DNA of 64,000 nucleotides from Pedobacter sp. MR2016-24. Its GTDB lineage: Bacteria > Bacteroidota > Bacteroidia > Sphingobacteriales > Sphingobacteriaceae. The notes under the pieces were generated by a model. The model was not told where the DNA came from and ran no database searches. It saw only the letters and a program-made list of their open reading frames with translations. The stretch is from the NCBI RefSeq assembly GCF_026239655.1, contig NZ_JAPIVO010000003.1:186001-250000 (forward strand), in the 5' to 3' direction. The stretch's first letter is position 1, and each line of letters begins with the position of its first letter. Shown here piece after piece: positions 1 to 9,051 of this stretch. The translations under genes were made by a program, and so were the position numbers.

Positions 1-263
1 TTTAAACAAAACCCCGGATATCAATAAGGAATCCTGTTCCATAAACAATAAAAGCGGCAGCGATTGTCGCTTTTATCGTTTATGGAACTATCGGATTTTA
101 AGGTTTAATCGCCCTTTTATGATTACAAAACCGCAAAAAACATCGATTAGAGCAACGAATTGCTGTTCCGATAACGATTGCATAAATATTTTAGGGAGAT
201 CAGGCGAGATTCTTTCTATTTATTGCTAGACTTGTTACCAACCAAATTTTGAACGTCGTTCAC
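1..263. promoter_or_regulatory. Non-coding leader upstream of the hexuronate operon
   Basis: No convincing gene is seen before uxaB. The stretch holds a strong hairpin (36-88), and a motif related to its arms (CTGTTCC followed by an AT-rich ATAAC-like tail) recurs once more near 163-176. A short inverted repeat, AGCAA-N4-TTGCT, lies at 151-164. These could be operator or attenuator sites for the operon, or the hairpin could terminate a gene to the left of the window. No exact TAnnTTTG -7 element was found. Confidence 0.4.
36..88. repeat. Imperfect 21-bp inverted repeat (hairpin)
   Basis: Arms 36-46 (GTTCCATAAAC) and 78-88 pair perfectly. After one mismatch (47/77), 48-56 and 68-76 pair for nine more bases around an 11-nt loop. 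There is no T-run directly after the right arm, so a simple intrinsic terminator is not obvious. It lies about 175 bp before the uxaB start. Confidence 0.6.
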
Positions 264-1766
264 ATGATTTTATCTAAAGAAATTTTAAGAGATATCGCTG
301 ATCAGCATCTCATCATTCCCGCTGAAGATTTATTCTCACTTCCGGAAAAAGTATTACAGTTCGGTACAGGCGTATTGTTACGTGGCTTGCCGGATTATTT
401 TATCGATAAGGCTAACCGCAATGGCATTTTCAACGGCCGTGTAGTAGTGGTGAAATCTACCGGCAATGGTGATACTGCAGATTTTGACAAACAGGATAGT
501 TTATATACCCTGGGTATCCGGGGCATAGCGGATGGAAAAAATGTAGAAGAAAACATTATATCATCTGCTATCAGCCGCGTTGTATCGGCCGAAACCAACT
601 GGCCAGACATTATTGCCCTGGCAAAAGAGCCTGAGCTAAAGATTGTCGTTTCCAATACTACTGAGGTTGGGATTCAGCTGGTAAATGAAGATATTCATCA
701 GTCGCCGCCCAAATCTTTTCCCGCAAAATTACTTGCTGTATTGTATGAACGATATCAGACATTACAGGATAGCGATGATGCAGGTTTAGTGATCATCGCT
801 ACAGAACTGATTCCTGAGAATGGGAAAAAACTGGAAAGTATAGTTTACGAACTTGCTGCTTATAATCAACTTGATGAAGGGTTCCTGTCATGGTCCCGCG
901 CCAAAAATATCTTTTGTAATTCTTTGGTTGACCGTATCGTGCCTGGCAAACCTGACGCTGATAAACTCGCAGAATTGCAGGCGGACCTAGGTTATGAAGA
1001 TCAACTGCTGATCCTGGCTGAGCCATACCGCTTATGGGCTGTGGAAGGGAATGACAAAGTCGCTGCTGCTTTAAGCTTTATGCAGGCTGATGCCGGTTTA
1101 ATTGTTAAACCTGATATCGAAATCTACAGGGAATTAAAGGTAAGGTTGTTAAATGGTACACATACCTTAACTTCCGGAATCGCCGTGTTGTCAGGCATTG
1201 AGACAGTGAAAAATGGAATGGACGATCCGGAGATCCATCAGTATGTGGAAGAGGTAATGCGTACAGAAATAGCCAAAGCTATTCCTTATGCAGTTGCTGA
1301 AGAAGAGGCCATCGCATTCTCGAATACGGTAATTGATCGTTTTGCTAATCCGCATATCAAACACCTGTGGCTAAGCATTACGATGCAGTATACGATGAAA
1401 CTTAAAATCCGCATTCTGCCTGTATTGATTAATTATTATCAGTTATATCAGCAGGCACCTGAATATATTGTGTTCGGTTTTGCTGCCTATCTGCATTTTA
1501 TGCGTATAGACAAAGAAGAAGCAGGGAAATACTACGGATCATACCAGGGTGAGACTTATGTGGTGACTGATGATAGCGCTGCATACTTCCTGGAAAAAAC
1601 ACAAGGCAATACAGTAGCTGATTACCTTGATGCTGTATTAAGTGATAGCGCATTCTGGACTGCTGACTTGAATAGCCTGCCTGGTTTCACTGATGCAGTG
1701 AAGGTTCAATACAGCACTATTCTGGAGAAAGGTATTGCCAATGCACTGGCTGATTTAAATAAATAA
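264..1766 (+). CDS. uxaB: Tagaturonate reductase (altronate oxidoreductase)
   Basis: Predicted to reduce D-tagaturonate to D-altronate with NADH, the second step of galacturonate breakdown in the cytoplasm. The protein has the mannitol-dehydrogenase family layout: an N-terminal Rossmann segment (around VLQFGTGVLLRG) and the C-terminal helical domain with the K-x4-N-x2-H catalytic pattern (KVRLLNGTH, near residue 292). About 500 residues is normal for UxaB. The frame is also open from a TTG at 249, but ATG 264 is chosen because it gives the family-like start MILSKEIL. uxaC begins 2 bp after the stop, so the two are probably co-translated. First gene of the hexuronate operon. Confidence 0.9.
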   Translation: MILSKEILRDIADQHLIIPAEDLFSLPEKVLQFGTGVLLRGLPDYFIDKANRNGIFNGRVVVVKSTGNGDTADFDKQDSLYTLGIRGIADGKNVEENIISSAISRVVSAETNWPDIIALAKEPELKIVVSNTTEVGIQLVNEDIHQSPPKSFPAKLLAVLYERYQTLQDSDDAGLVIIATELIPENGKKLESIVYELAAYNQLDEGFLSWSRAKNIFCNSLVDRIVPGKPDADKLAELQADLGYEDQLLILAEPYRLWAVEGNDKVAAALSFMQADAGLIVKPDIEIYRELKVRLLNGTHTLTSGIAVLSGIETVKNGMDDPEIHQYVEEVMRTEIAKAIPYAVAEEEAIAFSNTVIDRFANPHIKHLWLSITMQYTMKLKIRILPVLINYYQLYQQAPEYIVFGFAAYLHFMRIDKEEAGKYYGSYQGETYVVTDDSAAYFLEKTQGNTVADYLDAVLSDSAFWTADLNSLPGFTDAVKVQYSTILEKGIANALADLNK

Positions 1767-1768
1767 CG

Positions 1769-3169
1769 ATGAAACAATTTATAGACGAGAACTTCTTATT
1801 AAATAATAAAACTGCAGAAACTCTTTATCATGAATTTGCTAAAGAAATGCCCATTATAGACTACCATTGCCATTTACCACCGGATCAGATTGCGGAGGAT
1901 AAAAACTTTGAGAACTTAACACAGGTGTGGTTGTATGGAGACCATTATAAATGGCGCGCGATGCGTGCCAATGGCATTGATGAAGCCTATATCACAGGGA
2001 ACAAAAGCGACTGGGAGAAATTTGAGAAATGGGCAGAAACGGTACCATACACTTTAAGAAATCCTTTGTACCACTGGACACACCTGGAACTACAACGTTA
2101 CTTTGATGTACATGATATCCTTTCTCCTGCTACGGCAAAAAAGATTTATGATGAGTGTACTGCTAAACTGCAAACGCCGGAATATAGTGTGCGCAATTTG
2201 CTGAGAAAGATGAATGTGCTTACGGTGGCGACTACGGATGATCCTATTGATCATCTTGCTTATCATCAGCAACTGAAAAATGACGGGTTTGAGGTGAAGG
2301 TATTACCTGCTTTCAGACCTGATAAAGCAATGAATGCAGATGATGTAACTGCTTTAAATATATATATAGGCAAACTGGAAACAGTTTATGGTAGTGCTAT
2401 TCAGGATTTCCGGACTTATCTGGGCGCATTGAAAAGCAGGCATGATTATTTTGCTGCCAATGGTTGTGTTTTATCTGACCACGGACTGGAGCAATTGTAT
2501 GCAGAACATTATACCATGGAAGAAGTCAGCTTAATATTTGATAAAATCAGATCGGCTGCAACATTGACTGCTCAGGAAGTATTGCAGTTTAAATCTGCGA
2601 TGTTATATGAATTCGCCGTATGGGACAATGAAAAAGGCTGGGTGCAGCAATATCACATTGGCGCACTGAGGGACAATAATTCAAGGATGCTGCAAACGCT
2701 TGGACCGGATACCGGACTGGACTCCATAGGTGATTTTGCACAGGGTGCAGCACTTTCCAAATTTCTGAACAGACTGGATACGGACAACAAACTGACCAAA
2801 ACAATTATCTATAACCTGAATCCGGCGGATAATGAGCTGATTGCAACGATGATTGGTAATTTTAATGATGGGTCTGTAGCGGGTAAAATACAATACGGTT
2901 CTGCCTGGTGGTTTCTTGATCAGAAAGAAGGGATGATCAGACAAATTAATGCTTTATCAAACATGGGTTTGCTGAGCAGGTTTGTGGGGATGCTGACCGA
3001 CTCGAGAAGTTTCCTTTCTTTTCCAAGACATGAATATTTCAGAAGATTGTTGTGCAATCTATTTGGTGAAGACATTGAAAATGGTGAACTTCCAGACGAT
3101 ATTGCATGGGTAGGAAAAATTGTACAGGATATCTGCTATAATAATGCAAAATCATATTTCAATTTCTGA
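1769..3169 (+). CDS. uxaC: Glucuronate/galacturonate isomerase
   Basis: Predicted uronate isomerase, converting D-glucuronate to fructuronate and D-galacturonate to tagaturonate. The amidohydrolase-fold signature H-x-H occurs early (IIDYHCHLPP, about residue 33), followed by the family-typical stretch with WLYGDHYKWRAMRANG. The C-terminal part contains SFLSFPRHEYFRRLLCN, also typical of UxaC. The length of 466 aa matches the family. It sits 2 bp after uxaB and 6 bp before the kinase gene, in one operon. No frameshift or missing motif was noticed. Confidence 0.95.
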   Translation: MKQFIDENFLLNNKTAETLYHEFAKEMPIIDYHCHLPPDQIAEDKNFENLTQVWLYGDHYKWRAMRANGIDEAYITGNKSDWEKFEKWAETVPYTLRNPLYHWTHLELQRYFDVHDILSPATAKKIYDECTAKLQTPEYSVRNLLRKMNVLTVATTDDPIDHLAYHQQLKNDGFEVKVLPAFRPDKAMNADDVTALNIYIGKLETVYGSAIQDFRTYLGALKSRHDYFAANGCVLSDHGLEQLYAEHYTMEEVSLIFDKIRSAATLTAQEVLQFKSAMLYEFAVWDNEKGWVQQYHIGALRDNNSRMLQTLGPDTGLDSIGDFAQGAALSKFLNRLDTDNKLTKTIIYNLNPADNELIATMIGNFNDGSVAGKIQYGSAWWFLDQKEGMIRQINALSNMGLLSRFVGMLTDSRSFLSFPRHEYFRRLLCNLFGEDIENGELPDDIAWVGKIVQDICYNNAKSYFNF

Positions 3170-3175
3170 TAATAT

Positions 3176-4198
3176 ATGGGTAAAGTATTAAGTTTTGGAG
3201 AGTTATTGCTGCGTATTTGTCCTGATGCAGCTGGAGATTGGCTGGAAAACAACACGTTCCCGGTTTATGTGGGCGGTGCGGAAGCAAATGTTGCAGCAGC
3301 ACTGGCCTTATGGGATATTCCGTCAGCCTATATGACGGCAGTGCCTGATAATTTTATTGCTAAACAACTGGTGGGTTATCTGGATGCCCTTCATATCGAT
3401 ACTTCGCCTATCCATTATTCGGGGGAACGCATCGGGCTGTATTTCCTGGATAAGGGTAAAGACCTTAAAAATGCAGGCGTGATCTACGATCGCAATTATT
3501 CTTCATTTTCTGCTTTACAAACCGGGGATATCGATTGGGATAGGGTACTTGAAGGCATCAGCTGGTTTCATTTCAGCGCAATATGTCCTGCTATCAGTCA
3601 GGCTGTTGCTGATGTTTGCGAAGAGGCACTCAAAGCGGCTTCCGCGAGAAATATAACCATATCTATTGATTTGAATTACCGCGCTAAACTTTGGAAATAC
3701 GGCAAAGAGCCTGCAGATATATTACCTGCACTGGTGCAGTACTGTGATGTGGTGATGGGAAATGTATGGGCAGCAGAAAAGATGCTGGGCATACCTGTGT
3801 CTGAAACACTGGTGGATGAACATGAAAAAAGTGCATACCTGCAACAGGCGCAGATCAGCTCAAAAGCCATTATGGAAGCTTATCCCAAGTGTAAGTCGGT
3901 CGCCAATACCTTCCGGTTTGACCATGGTAACGGAATACAATACTACACTACGCTTTATACAGCTGATACGCTTTATATTTCAAAAGAATATGTTGCAGAT
4001 CAGATTGCAGGTAAAGTAGGCAGTGGCGACTGTTATATGGCCGGATTGATCTATGGCTTTTATAACGATCAGGCACCACAGGAAATTGTAGAATTTGCGA
4101 CTGCGGCAGCATTCGCAAAACTTTTTACAGAAAGCGACTTCAATACGACCGGGATCGGGGAGATTCACGAAATAGCAAGAACATACGAGACAGTTTAA
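3176..4198 (+). CDS. kdgK: 2-dehydro-3-deoxygluconokinase (PfkB family)
   Basis: Predicted to phosphorylate 2-keto-3-deoxygluconate (KDG) to KDPG with ATP. It has the ribokinase/PfkB layout: an N-terminal substrate region with GGAEANVAAALA and the C-terminal anion-hole/catalytic motif GKVGSGDCYMAGL, where the Asp is the expected base. The usual G-A-G-D reads G-S-G-D here. The substrate is assigned mainly from context, because the next gene encodes the aldolase that uses KDPG. Another sugar kinase activity cannot be excluded from sequence alone. Confidence 0.85.
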   Translation: MGKVLSFGELLLRICPDAAGDWLENNTFPVYVGGAEANVAAALALWDIPSAYMTAVPDNFIAKQLVGYLDALHIDTSPIHYSGERIGLYFLDKGKDLKNAGVIYDRNYSSFSALQTGDIDWDRVLEGISWFHFSAICPAISQAVADVCEEALKAASARNITISIDLNYRAKLWKYGKEPADILPALVQYCDVVMGNVWAAEKMLGIPVSETLVDEHEKSAYLQQAQISSKAIMEAYPKCKSVANTFRFDHGNGIQYYTTLYTADTLYISKEYVADQIAGKVGSGDCYMAGLIYGFYNDQAPQEIVEFATAAAFAKLFTESDFNTTGIGEIHEIARTYETV

Positions 4199-4220
4199 GA
4201 TTGTCTATAAAAAGATATAC

Positions 4221-4886
4221 ATGAAAACAAAAGAAGAGACACTAAAGGCAATTACGGATCAGGGGCTTTTACCCTTATTTTTTTATGAAGATGCAGCGGT
4301 GAGCCTTGAGGTAGTACGTACACTTTATCGTGCTGGCGTTAGGGTTATAGAGTATACAAACAGGGGTAAAGAGGCACTCGAGAATTTTAAAGTGCTGATT
4401 GAAGCCGTAAATACAGAAATGCAGGAATTACACCTGGGCATCGGAACGATTAAAAATGTACAGGAAGCTGAAGATTTTATTGCTGCTGGTGCACACTTTA
4501 TTGTATGCCCGGTAATTGATCCGGCTGTAGGACAAATTACGCACGACGCTGGTTTGTTATGGATACCCGGCTGTTTTACAGCAACCGAAATTAACCAGGC
4601 CTACCAGAATGATGCTGGTTTGATTAAACTTTTCCCCGCTAACCTGCTAGGCCCTTCTTTCGTGGCGGCGGTAAGGGATTTATTTCCCGGTCAGCTATTT
4701 ATACCTACTGGTGGAGTGGAAATTTCGTCAGCAAATATTACGGGCTGGTTTAGCTCCGGGGTTTGTGGAGTTGGAATGGGCAGTAAGCTGATCAGCAAGG
4801 AGATATTGGCTAATCAGGATTATGAAACATTGTATAACCTGACGGAGAAGACCTTATTGATCATCAAAGAATCCAGGATCAGCTAA
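4221..4886 (+). CDS. eda: KDPG/KHG aldolase
   Basis: Predicted 2-dehydro-3-deoxy-6-phosphogluconate aldolase (possibly also 4-hydroxy-2-oxoglutarate aldolase), splitting KDPG into pyruvate and glyceraldehyde-3-phosphate. The short TIM barrel of 221 aa shows the Schiff-base lysine in LIKLFPANLLGP, the phosphate-binding PTGGV loop and an early acidic residue in VIEYTNRG, where family members usually have an E-x-T motif. It lies 22 bp after kdgK. The product G3P is a plausible substrate for the GapN-like enzyme at the end of the operon. Confidence 0.9.
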   Translation: MKTKEETLKAITDQGLLPLFFYEDAAVSLEVVRTLYRAGVRVIEYTNRGKEALENFKVLIEAVNTEMQELHLGIGTIKNVQEAEDFIAAGAHFIVCPVIDPAVGQITHDAGLLWIPGCFTATEINQAYQNDAGLIKLFPANLLGPSFVAAVRDLFPGQLFIPTGGVEISSANITGWFSSGVCGVGMGSKLISKEILANQDYETLYNLTEKTLLIIKESRIS

Positions 4887-4932
4887 TCAGCAGCTGATCC
4901 AAAAAAACAACCACACACAACCAAATATAAAC

Positions 4933-6300
4933 ATGAAAGATACTAAAATGAGCAATTACCGCTGGACGATCTGTGCGCTGTTGTTTTTTGCAACTACGGT
5001 AAATTACCTGGATCGCCAGGTTTTAAGCCTCTTACATCCGATGCTGGAGAAGGAGTTTAACTGGACGAACAGTGATTATGCGAATATCACTTCGGCGTTC
5101 CAGTTTGTATATGCGATATCCATGCTGTTTGCAGGACGTATAGTAGACAAGCTGGGTACCAAATGGGGTTATGCGATATCATTAATTATCTGGTCGGCCG
5201 GCGCAGTAATGCATGCTACGGCTATTCCCGTTGGGGAAGGATTGGCGGCGATACTGGGCTGGGCTGGTTTAGGCCTGATTCCGGTATCTGTACTGGGTTT
5301 CATCGCTTCACGTGCAGTACTTGCTTTTGGAGAATCCGGGAATTTCCCGGCAGCAATTAAAGCTACTGCAGAGTATTTTCCGAAAAAAGAACGTGCATTC
5401 GCGACGGGAATTTTCAATTCGGGTGCCAATATCGGTGCGGTGCTGGCTCCGCTGACAGTACCCTGGATTGCTGAAAAATGGGGTTGGGAGAGTACTTTCC
5501 TTATTGTTGGCGGTGTAGGATTGATCTGGTTGTTTTTCTGGTTTGTGTTTTATGATAAACCTGAAAAACAAAAGAAGATCACGCAGTCTGAACTTGATTA
5601 TATCTACAGTGATAAACTGGAGAATGACGGCATCGTGGAGATAGAAAATGTAGAGAAGGTAGCCTGGTTTAAACTCTTAGGCTATAAACAAACCTGGGCT
5701 TTTGCTTTTGGTAAATTTATGACCGATGGCGTATGGTGGTTTTTCCTTTTCTGGCTGCCGTCTTACCTGAAAGTACAGTACGGTATGGTTGGAACCTCTA
5801 TCATGATGCCGCTGACTGTTTTGTACAGTATGACGATGATTGGCAGTATTGGCGGCGGATGGTTCCCGATGTATTTTATGAAAAAGGGGTTTTCTCCATA
5901 TGATGGCAGAATGAAAGCGATGCTGATCATTGCCTTATTTCCGTTGATCGTATTGGCTGCACAGCCACTGGGACACCTTACTTTCTGGATTCCGGTGATT
6001 CTGATTGGAATAGGTGCTTCGGCACACCAGGCATGGTCGGCCAATATATTTACCACAGTTTCTGATATGTTCCCTAAAAAAGCAATCGGCAGCGTGATAG
6101 GAATCGGTGGGATGGCTGGTGGTATCGGCGGCGTAGTGATCTCGAAACTTGGTGGCGCATTATTCGATCATTATAAGGAATTGGGTCATACGCAGACAGG
6201 TTATACAATCATGTTCGCCATTTGTGCTGTGGCCTATCTGATTGCATGGTCTGTAATGAAGTTACTCGTACCAAAATATAATCCGATTACTGACTTATAG
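4933..6300 (+). CDS. exuT: MFS hexuronate transporter (ExuT/anion:cation symporter type)
   Basis: Predicted inner-membrane major facilitator of the anion:cation symporter family, importing galacturonate/glucuronate with protons. About 12 hydrophobic segments are visible. The N-terminal NYLDRQVLSLLHPML resembles the first helix of ExuT-like carriers, and the motif-A-like loop between helices 2 and 3 reads GRIVDKLGTKWGY. The length (455 aa) fits. It is placed 46 bp after the aldolase gene and 37 bp before the dehydrogenase gene. The substrate call rests on family resemblance plus operon content. Confidence 0.85.
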   Translation: MKDTKMSNYRWTICALLFFATTVNYLDRQVLSLLHPMLEKEFNWTNSDYANITSAFQFVYAISMLFAGRIVDKLGTKWGYAISLIIWSAGAVMHATAIPVGEGLAAILGWAGLGLIPVSVLGFIASRAVLAFGESGNFPAAIKATAEYFPKKERAFATGIFNSGANIGAVLAPLTVPWIAEKWGWESTFLIVGGVGLIWLFFWFVFYDKPEKQKKITQSELDYIYSDKLENDGIVEIENVEKVAWFKLLGYKQTWAFAFGKFMTDGVWWFFLFWLPSYLKVQYGMVGTSIMMPLTVLYSMTMIGSIGGGWFPMYFMKKGFSPYDGRMKAMLIIALFPLIVLAAQPLGHLTFWIPVILIGIGASAHQAWSANIFTTVSDMFPKKAIGSVIGIGGMAGGIGGVVISKLGGALFDHYKELGHTQTGYTIMFAICAVAYLIAWSVMKLLVPKYNPITDL

Positions 6301-6337
6301 CTTAAGATTATAAAAATTAACCTAATCTTTTAATTGA

Positions 6338-7960
6338 ATGGCAACTATAGATTTATCATCAATCTTCGTTTCGGAAGATGAGATACCTGAAAAATACAGG
6401 TTATCTGCCGAACTGAACCAGCGTGAGTATCTTTCCAATGGCGAGATGCGTCCATGGGACGGAGAAGTGCATACGGTATTATCGCCGATATGTATCAAAA
6501 CAGCTGAGGGACTGCAGCGTAAAGTAATAGGTACATATCCGCTCTGTACAGAAAAAGAATCTTTTGAAGCGCTGGATGCGGCTGTGGCGGCCTATGACAA
6601 TGGTCGCGGTACCTGGCCAACAATGAGTGTGGCCGACAGAATTGGATGTGTAGATAAGTTTACGCAGCGGATTATCCAGAAGAAAGATGAAGTGGTTAAA
6701 CTATTGATGTGGGAGATTGGAAAATCGCACGCCGACTCCGTAAAGGAGTTTGACCGGACAGTAGAGTACATCTATGCGACGATTGATGCTTTGAAAGATC
6801 TGGACAGGCAATCTTCTAAGTTCAGCATAGAGCAGGGCATTGTAGCACAGATCAGGCGTTCGCCCTTGGGTGTTGTGTTATGTATGGGACCATTTAACTA
6901 TCCATTGAACGAGACATTTACCACGTTGATTCCCGCTTTGATTATGGGGAATACACTGTTATTTAAACCACCTAAGCATGGTACGCTGCTGCATTATCCT
7001 TTGCTGGAAGCTTTCAGAGACTGTTTTCCCCGGGGAGTAGTAAATACGATATACGGTCGCGGTAATAAAATTATCCCGGGACTAATGCAATCCGGCAAGA
7101 TCAATGTATTGACACTGATCGGATCCAGTAAAGTAGCAAACGAACTCAAAAAGCTTCATCCGAAGATCAACCGCCTGCGTGCGATATTAGGACTGGATGC
7201 AAAAAATGCCGCCATTATTACAGCTCATGCAGATATTAAACTGGCGGTGCAGGAAACTGTGCTGGGTTCACTTTCTTTCAACGGGCAGCGATGTACAGCA
7301 TTGAAGATTGTGTTTGTTCACCGCAGCCTGGCGGAGGTCTTTATAAAAGAGCTGAGTGAGGCAGTTGCCAAATTGAAATATGGTATGCCATGGGAGGAGG
7401 GCGTTTCCTTAACTCCTTTACCTGAGGCGCATAAGCCAGCTTATCTTAAAGAATGTATTGATGATGCAATAGCTCATAGCGCAGCAGTAATCAATGAAAA
7501 TGGTGGATTGATCAATGAATCTTTCTTTTACCCGGCGATTGTTTATCCGGTGAATAAGGACATGAAATTATATGAGGAAGAGCAGTTTGGTCCGGTAATT
7601 CCTGTTGTTCCTTTTGATTCCGTTGAGGAAACAATTGAATACCTGATTGAATCTACTCATGGTCAGCAGGTAAGTATTTTTAGTAATGATGATGAGGAAA
7701 TCGCTGCGCTGATTGATCCACTCGTGAACCAGGTAAGCAGGGTAAATATCAACTGTCAGTGCCAGCGTGGCCCTGACGTATTTCCTTTTACGGGTAGAAA
7801 GGATAGTGCAGAAGGCACATTGTCGGTTGTTGATGCATTGAGATCGTTTTCTATCCGTTCATTGGTCGCGACAAAATTAAACGAGGAGAACAAGCGCTTA
7901 CTGAATGAAATTGTTGAAGGTAACAGTTCTAATTTTTTAAGTACTAAATTCCTTTTTTAA
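6338..7960 (+). CDS. GapN-like aldehyde dehydrogenase, atypical active site
   Basis: An ALDH-superfamily protein of 540 aa, closest by eye to NADP-dependent non-phosphorylating glyceraldehyde-3-phosphate dehydrogenase (G3P to 3-phosphoglycerate). Visible are the conserved CMGPFNYPLNETFTTLIPAL segment, the nucleophile Cys319 in FNGQRCTALK and the C-terminal EEQFGPVIPVVPF. The position exactly 34 residues before the cysteine, where ALDHs carry the general-base Glu (ELGGKD), is Gly285 in GLDAKN. In the operon the enzyme would use G3P made by the KDPG aldolase. The substrate is inferred; another phosphorylated aldehyde is possible. Confidence 0.75.
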   Translation: MATIDLSSIFVSEDEIPEKYRLSAELNQREYLSNGEMRPWDGEVHTVLSPICIKTAEGLQRKVIGTYPLCTEKESFEALDAAVAAYDNGRGTWPTMSVADRIGCVDKFTQRIIQKKDEVVKLLMWEIGKSHADSVKEFDRTVEYIYATIDALKDLDRQSSKFSIEQGIVAQIRRSPLGVVLCMGPFNYPLNETFTTLIPALIMGNTLLFKPPKHGTLLHYPLLEAFRDCFPRGVVNTIYGRGNKIIPGLMQSGKINVLTLIGSSKVANELKKLHPKINRLRAILGLDAKNAAIITAHADIKLAVQETVLGSLSFNGQRCTALKIVFVHRSLAEVFIKELSEAVAKLKYGMPWEEGVSLTPLPEAHKPAYLKECIDDAIAHSAAVINENGGLINESFFYPAIVYPVNKDMKLYEEEQFGPVIPVVPFDSVEETIEYLIESTHGQQVSIFSNDDEEIAALIDPLVNQVSRVNINCQCQRGPDVFPFTGRKDSAEGTLSVVDALRSFSIRSLVATKLNEENKRLLNEIVEGNSSNFLSTKFLF

Positions 7961-7967
7961 ATTCAAG

Positions 7968-8020
7968 AAGGCTGTTTCGAGTTCCTTTCGTTTAAAGGAA
8001 CTCGAAACAGCCTTTTCTTT
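7968..8020. terminator. Bidirectional intrinsic terminator
   Basis: A perfect 21-bp inverted repeat (7968-7988 with 7994-8014) with a 5-nt loop and a T-rich tail. It lies between the convergent ends of the GapN-like gene and the retropepsin-like gene, and probably terminates both. Confidence 0.9.
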
Positions 8021-8035
8021 TGGATTAGCTTACGA

Positions 8036-8950
8036 TTAATCTACTAATCTTTTCTCCAGAATAAACTCACTGTCAATCTTCCGTTTTTTAGAATTATTGA
8101 GAATTACATTGTAATTGCCCAAAAATCCTGTGCCGATGGTGTTTTGGGGAGATGCCGAACTTAACATGACCTTTTGGTTCTTAACCACTACTCCGTTTAA
8201 CAACAGGGAAGGGACTGTTACTTCATAGACAGTATCCACCATTTTTGGCGAATGAATATTTGAAGTGATGGTATTGACCGGTTTCAATTTGTATTTGCTG
8301 ATCAGCGCTCTCCCGATATCAGATGCAGTGTTTACCTGGATATTACTGCCGGAACCAAAATCAAGTATAAAATCAGCTGTTAATTCGCCGATCTGAACTG
8401 CTGTCCTGGGAGAAGTATTGTTTTTGTATCTGATCGTGGTAAAAGCCTGTTCGGGAGTAAATGGCTTTTTAGAAAGCGATACCTCATTACGGTCGTTATC
8501 AATCTTCCAGTTATACTGGTAAACCATTAAAGTGCCGGTAGATCCTGTTGCCACCGTATCAGGAAAGGCATTATTTACTATAGTTTCTTCGTTACGGAAC
8601 TTGACATTGCCAATATCCAGACGTGGCAGGAAAAAGACCAGCCGGTCACGTTTCCTGCCGCGCTGATCATTTAAGGTCAGTACCTGTCCGCTTGGATAAA
8701 GTGCTCTGGTACGCATGAAGTAAGGCGTAAGTCTTAAAGTTTTAGCGTAGGTGGCAAACAATAACGGAACCGTATCCTTGTCTACCTTCACAGGGATAAA
8801 TATCCTGTTGTATTTATCTTTATGAATGGTTACTTTAGTGATAGCCTGCTTTTGTGCCGCGGCGATCTGCGGCATGCAAATTGCACCCATACAGGTTATA
8901 CTAAACATCAACCTGAAGGTTCTTTTGAATAATGGATTTAGGTTGTTCAT
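8036..8950 (-). CDS. Exported retropepsin-like aspartyl protease-fold protein
   Basis: The N-terminus has a basic stretch, a hydrophobic core and a signal-peptidase-like AAAQ site near residue 32, so export is likely. The second half contains an aspartic-protease-type motif, FILDFGSGSN with Asp197, and later IGTGFLGNYNVIL, which resembles the downstream hydrophobic-hydrophobic-Gly element of retropepsin-like domains. The equivalent position of the first half (VPLLFATYAKTL, Ala66) lacks the Asp, so only one lobe looks catalytic. Activity would require dimerisation, or the protein may be inactive. The physiological role is unknown. Confidence 0.6.
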   Translation of the reverse strand: MNNLNPLFKRTFRLMFSITCMGAICMPQIAAAQKQAITKVTIHKDKYNRIFIPVKVDKDTVPLLFATYAKTLRLTPYFMRTRALYPSGQVLTLNDQRGRKRDRLVFFLPRLDIGNVKFRNEETIVNNAFPDTVATGSTGTLMVYQYNWKIDNDRNEVSLSKKPFTPEQAFTTIRYKNNTSPRTAVQIGELTADFILDFGSGSNIQVNTASDIGRALISKYKLKPVNTITSNIHSPKMVDTVYEVTVPSLLLNGVVVKNQKVMLSSASPQNTIGTGFLGNYNVILNNSKKRKIDSEFILEKRLVD

Positions 8951-9051
8951 GGTTTTATGTGTTTTATACTACTAAATTAATCAATTTACCGAAATCAAAC
9001 CACATTTAAACAAATCACGCATTTAAATGTTTATCCATAAATTAACTAAAT

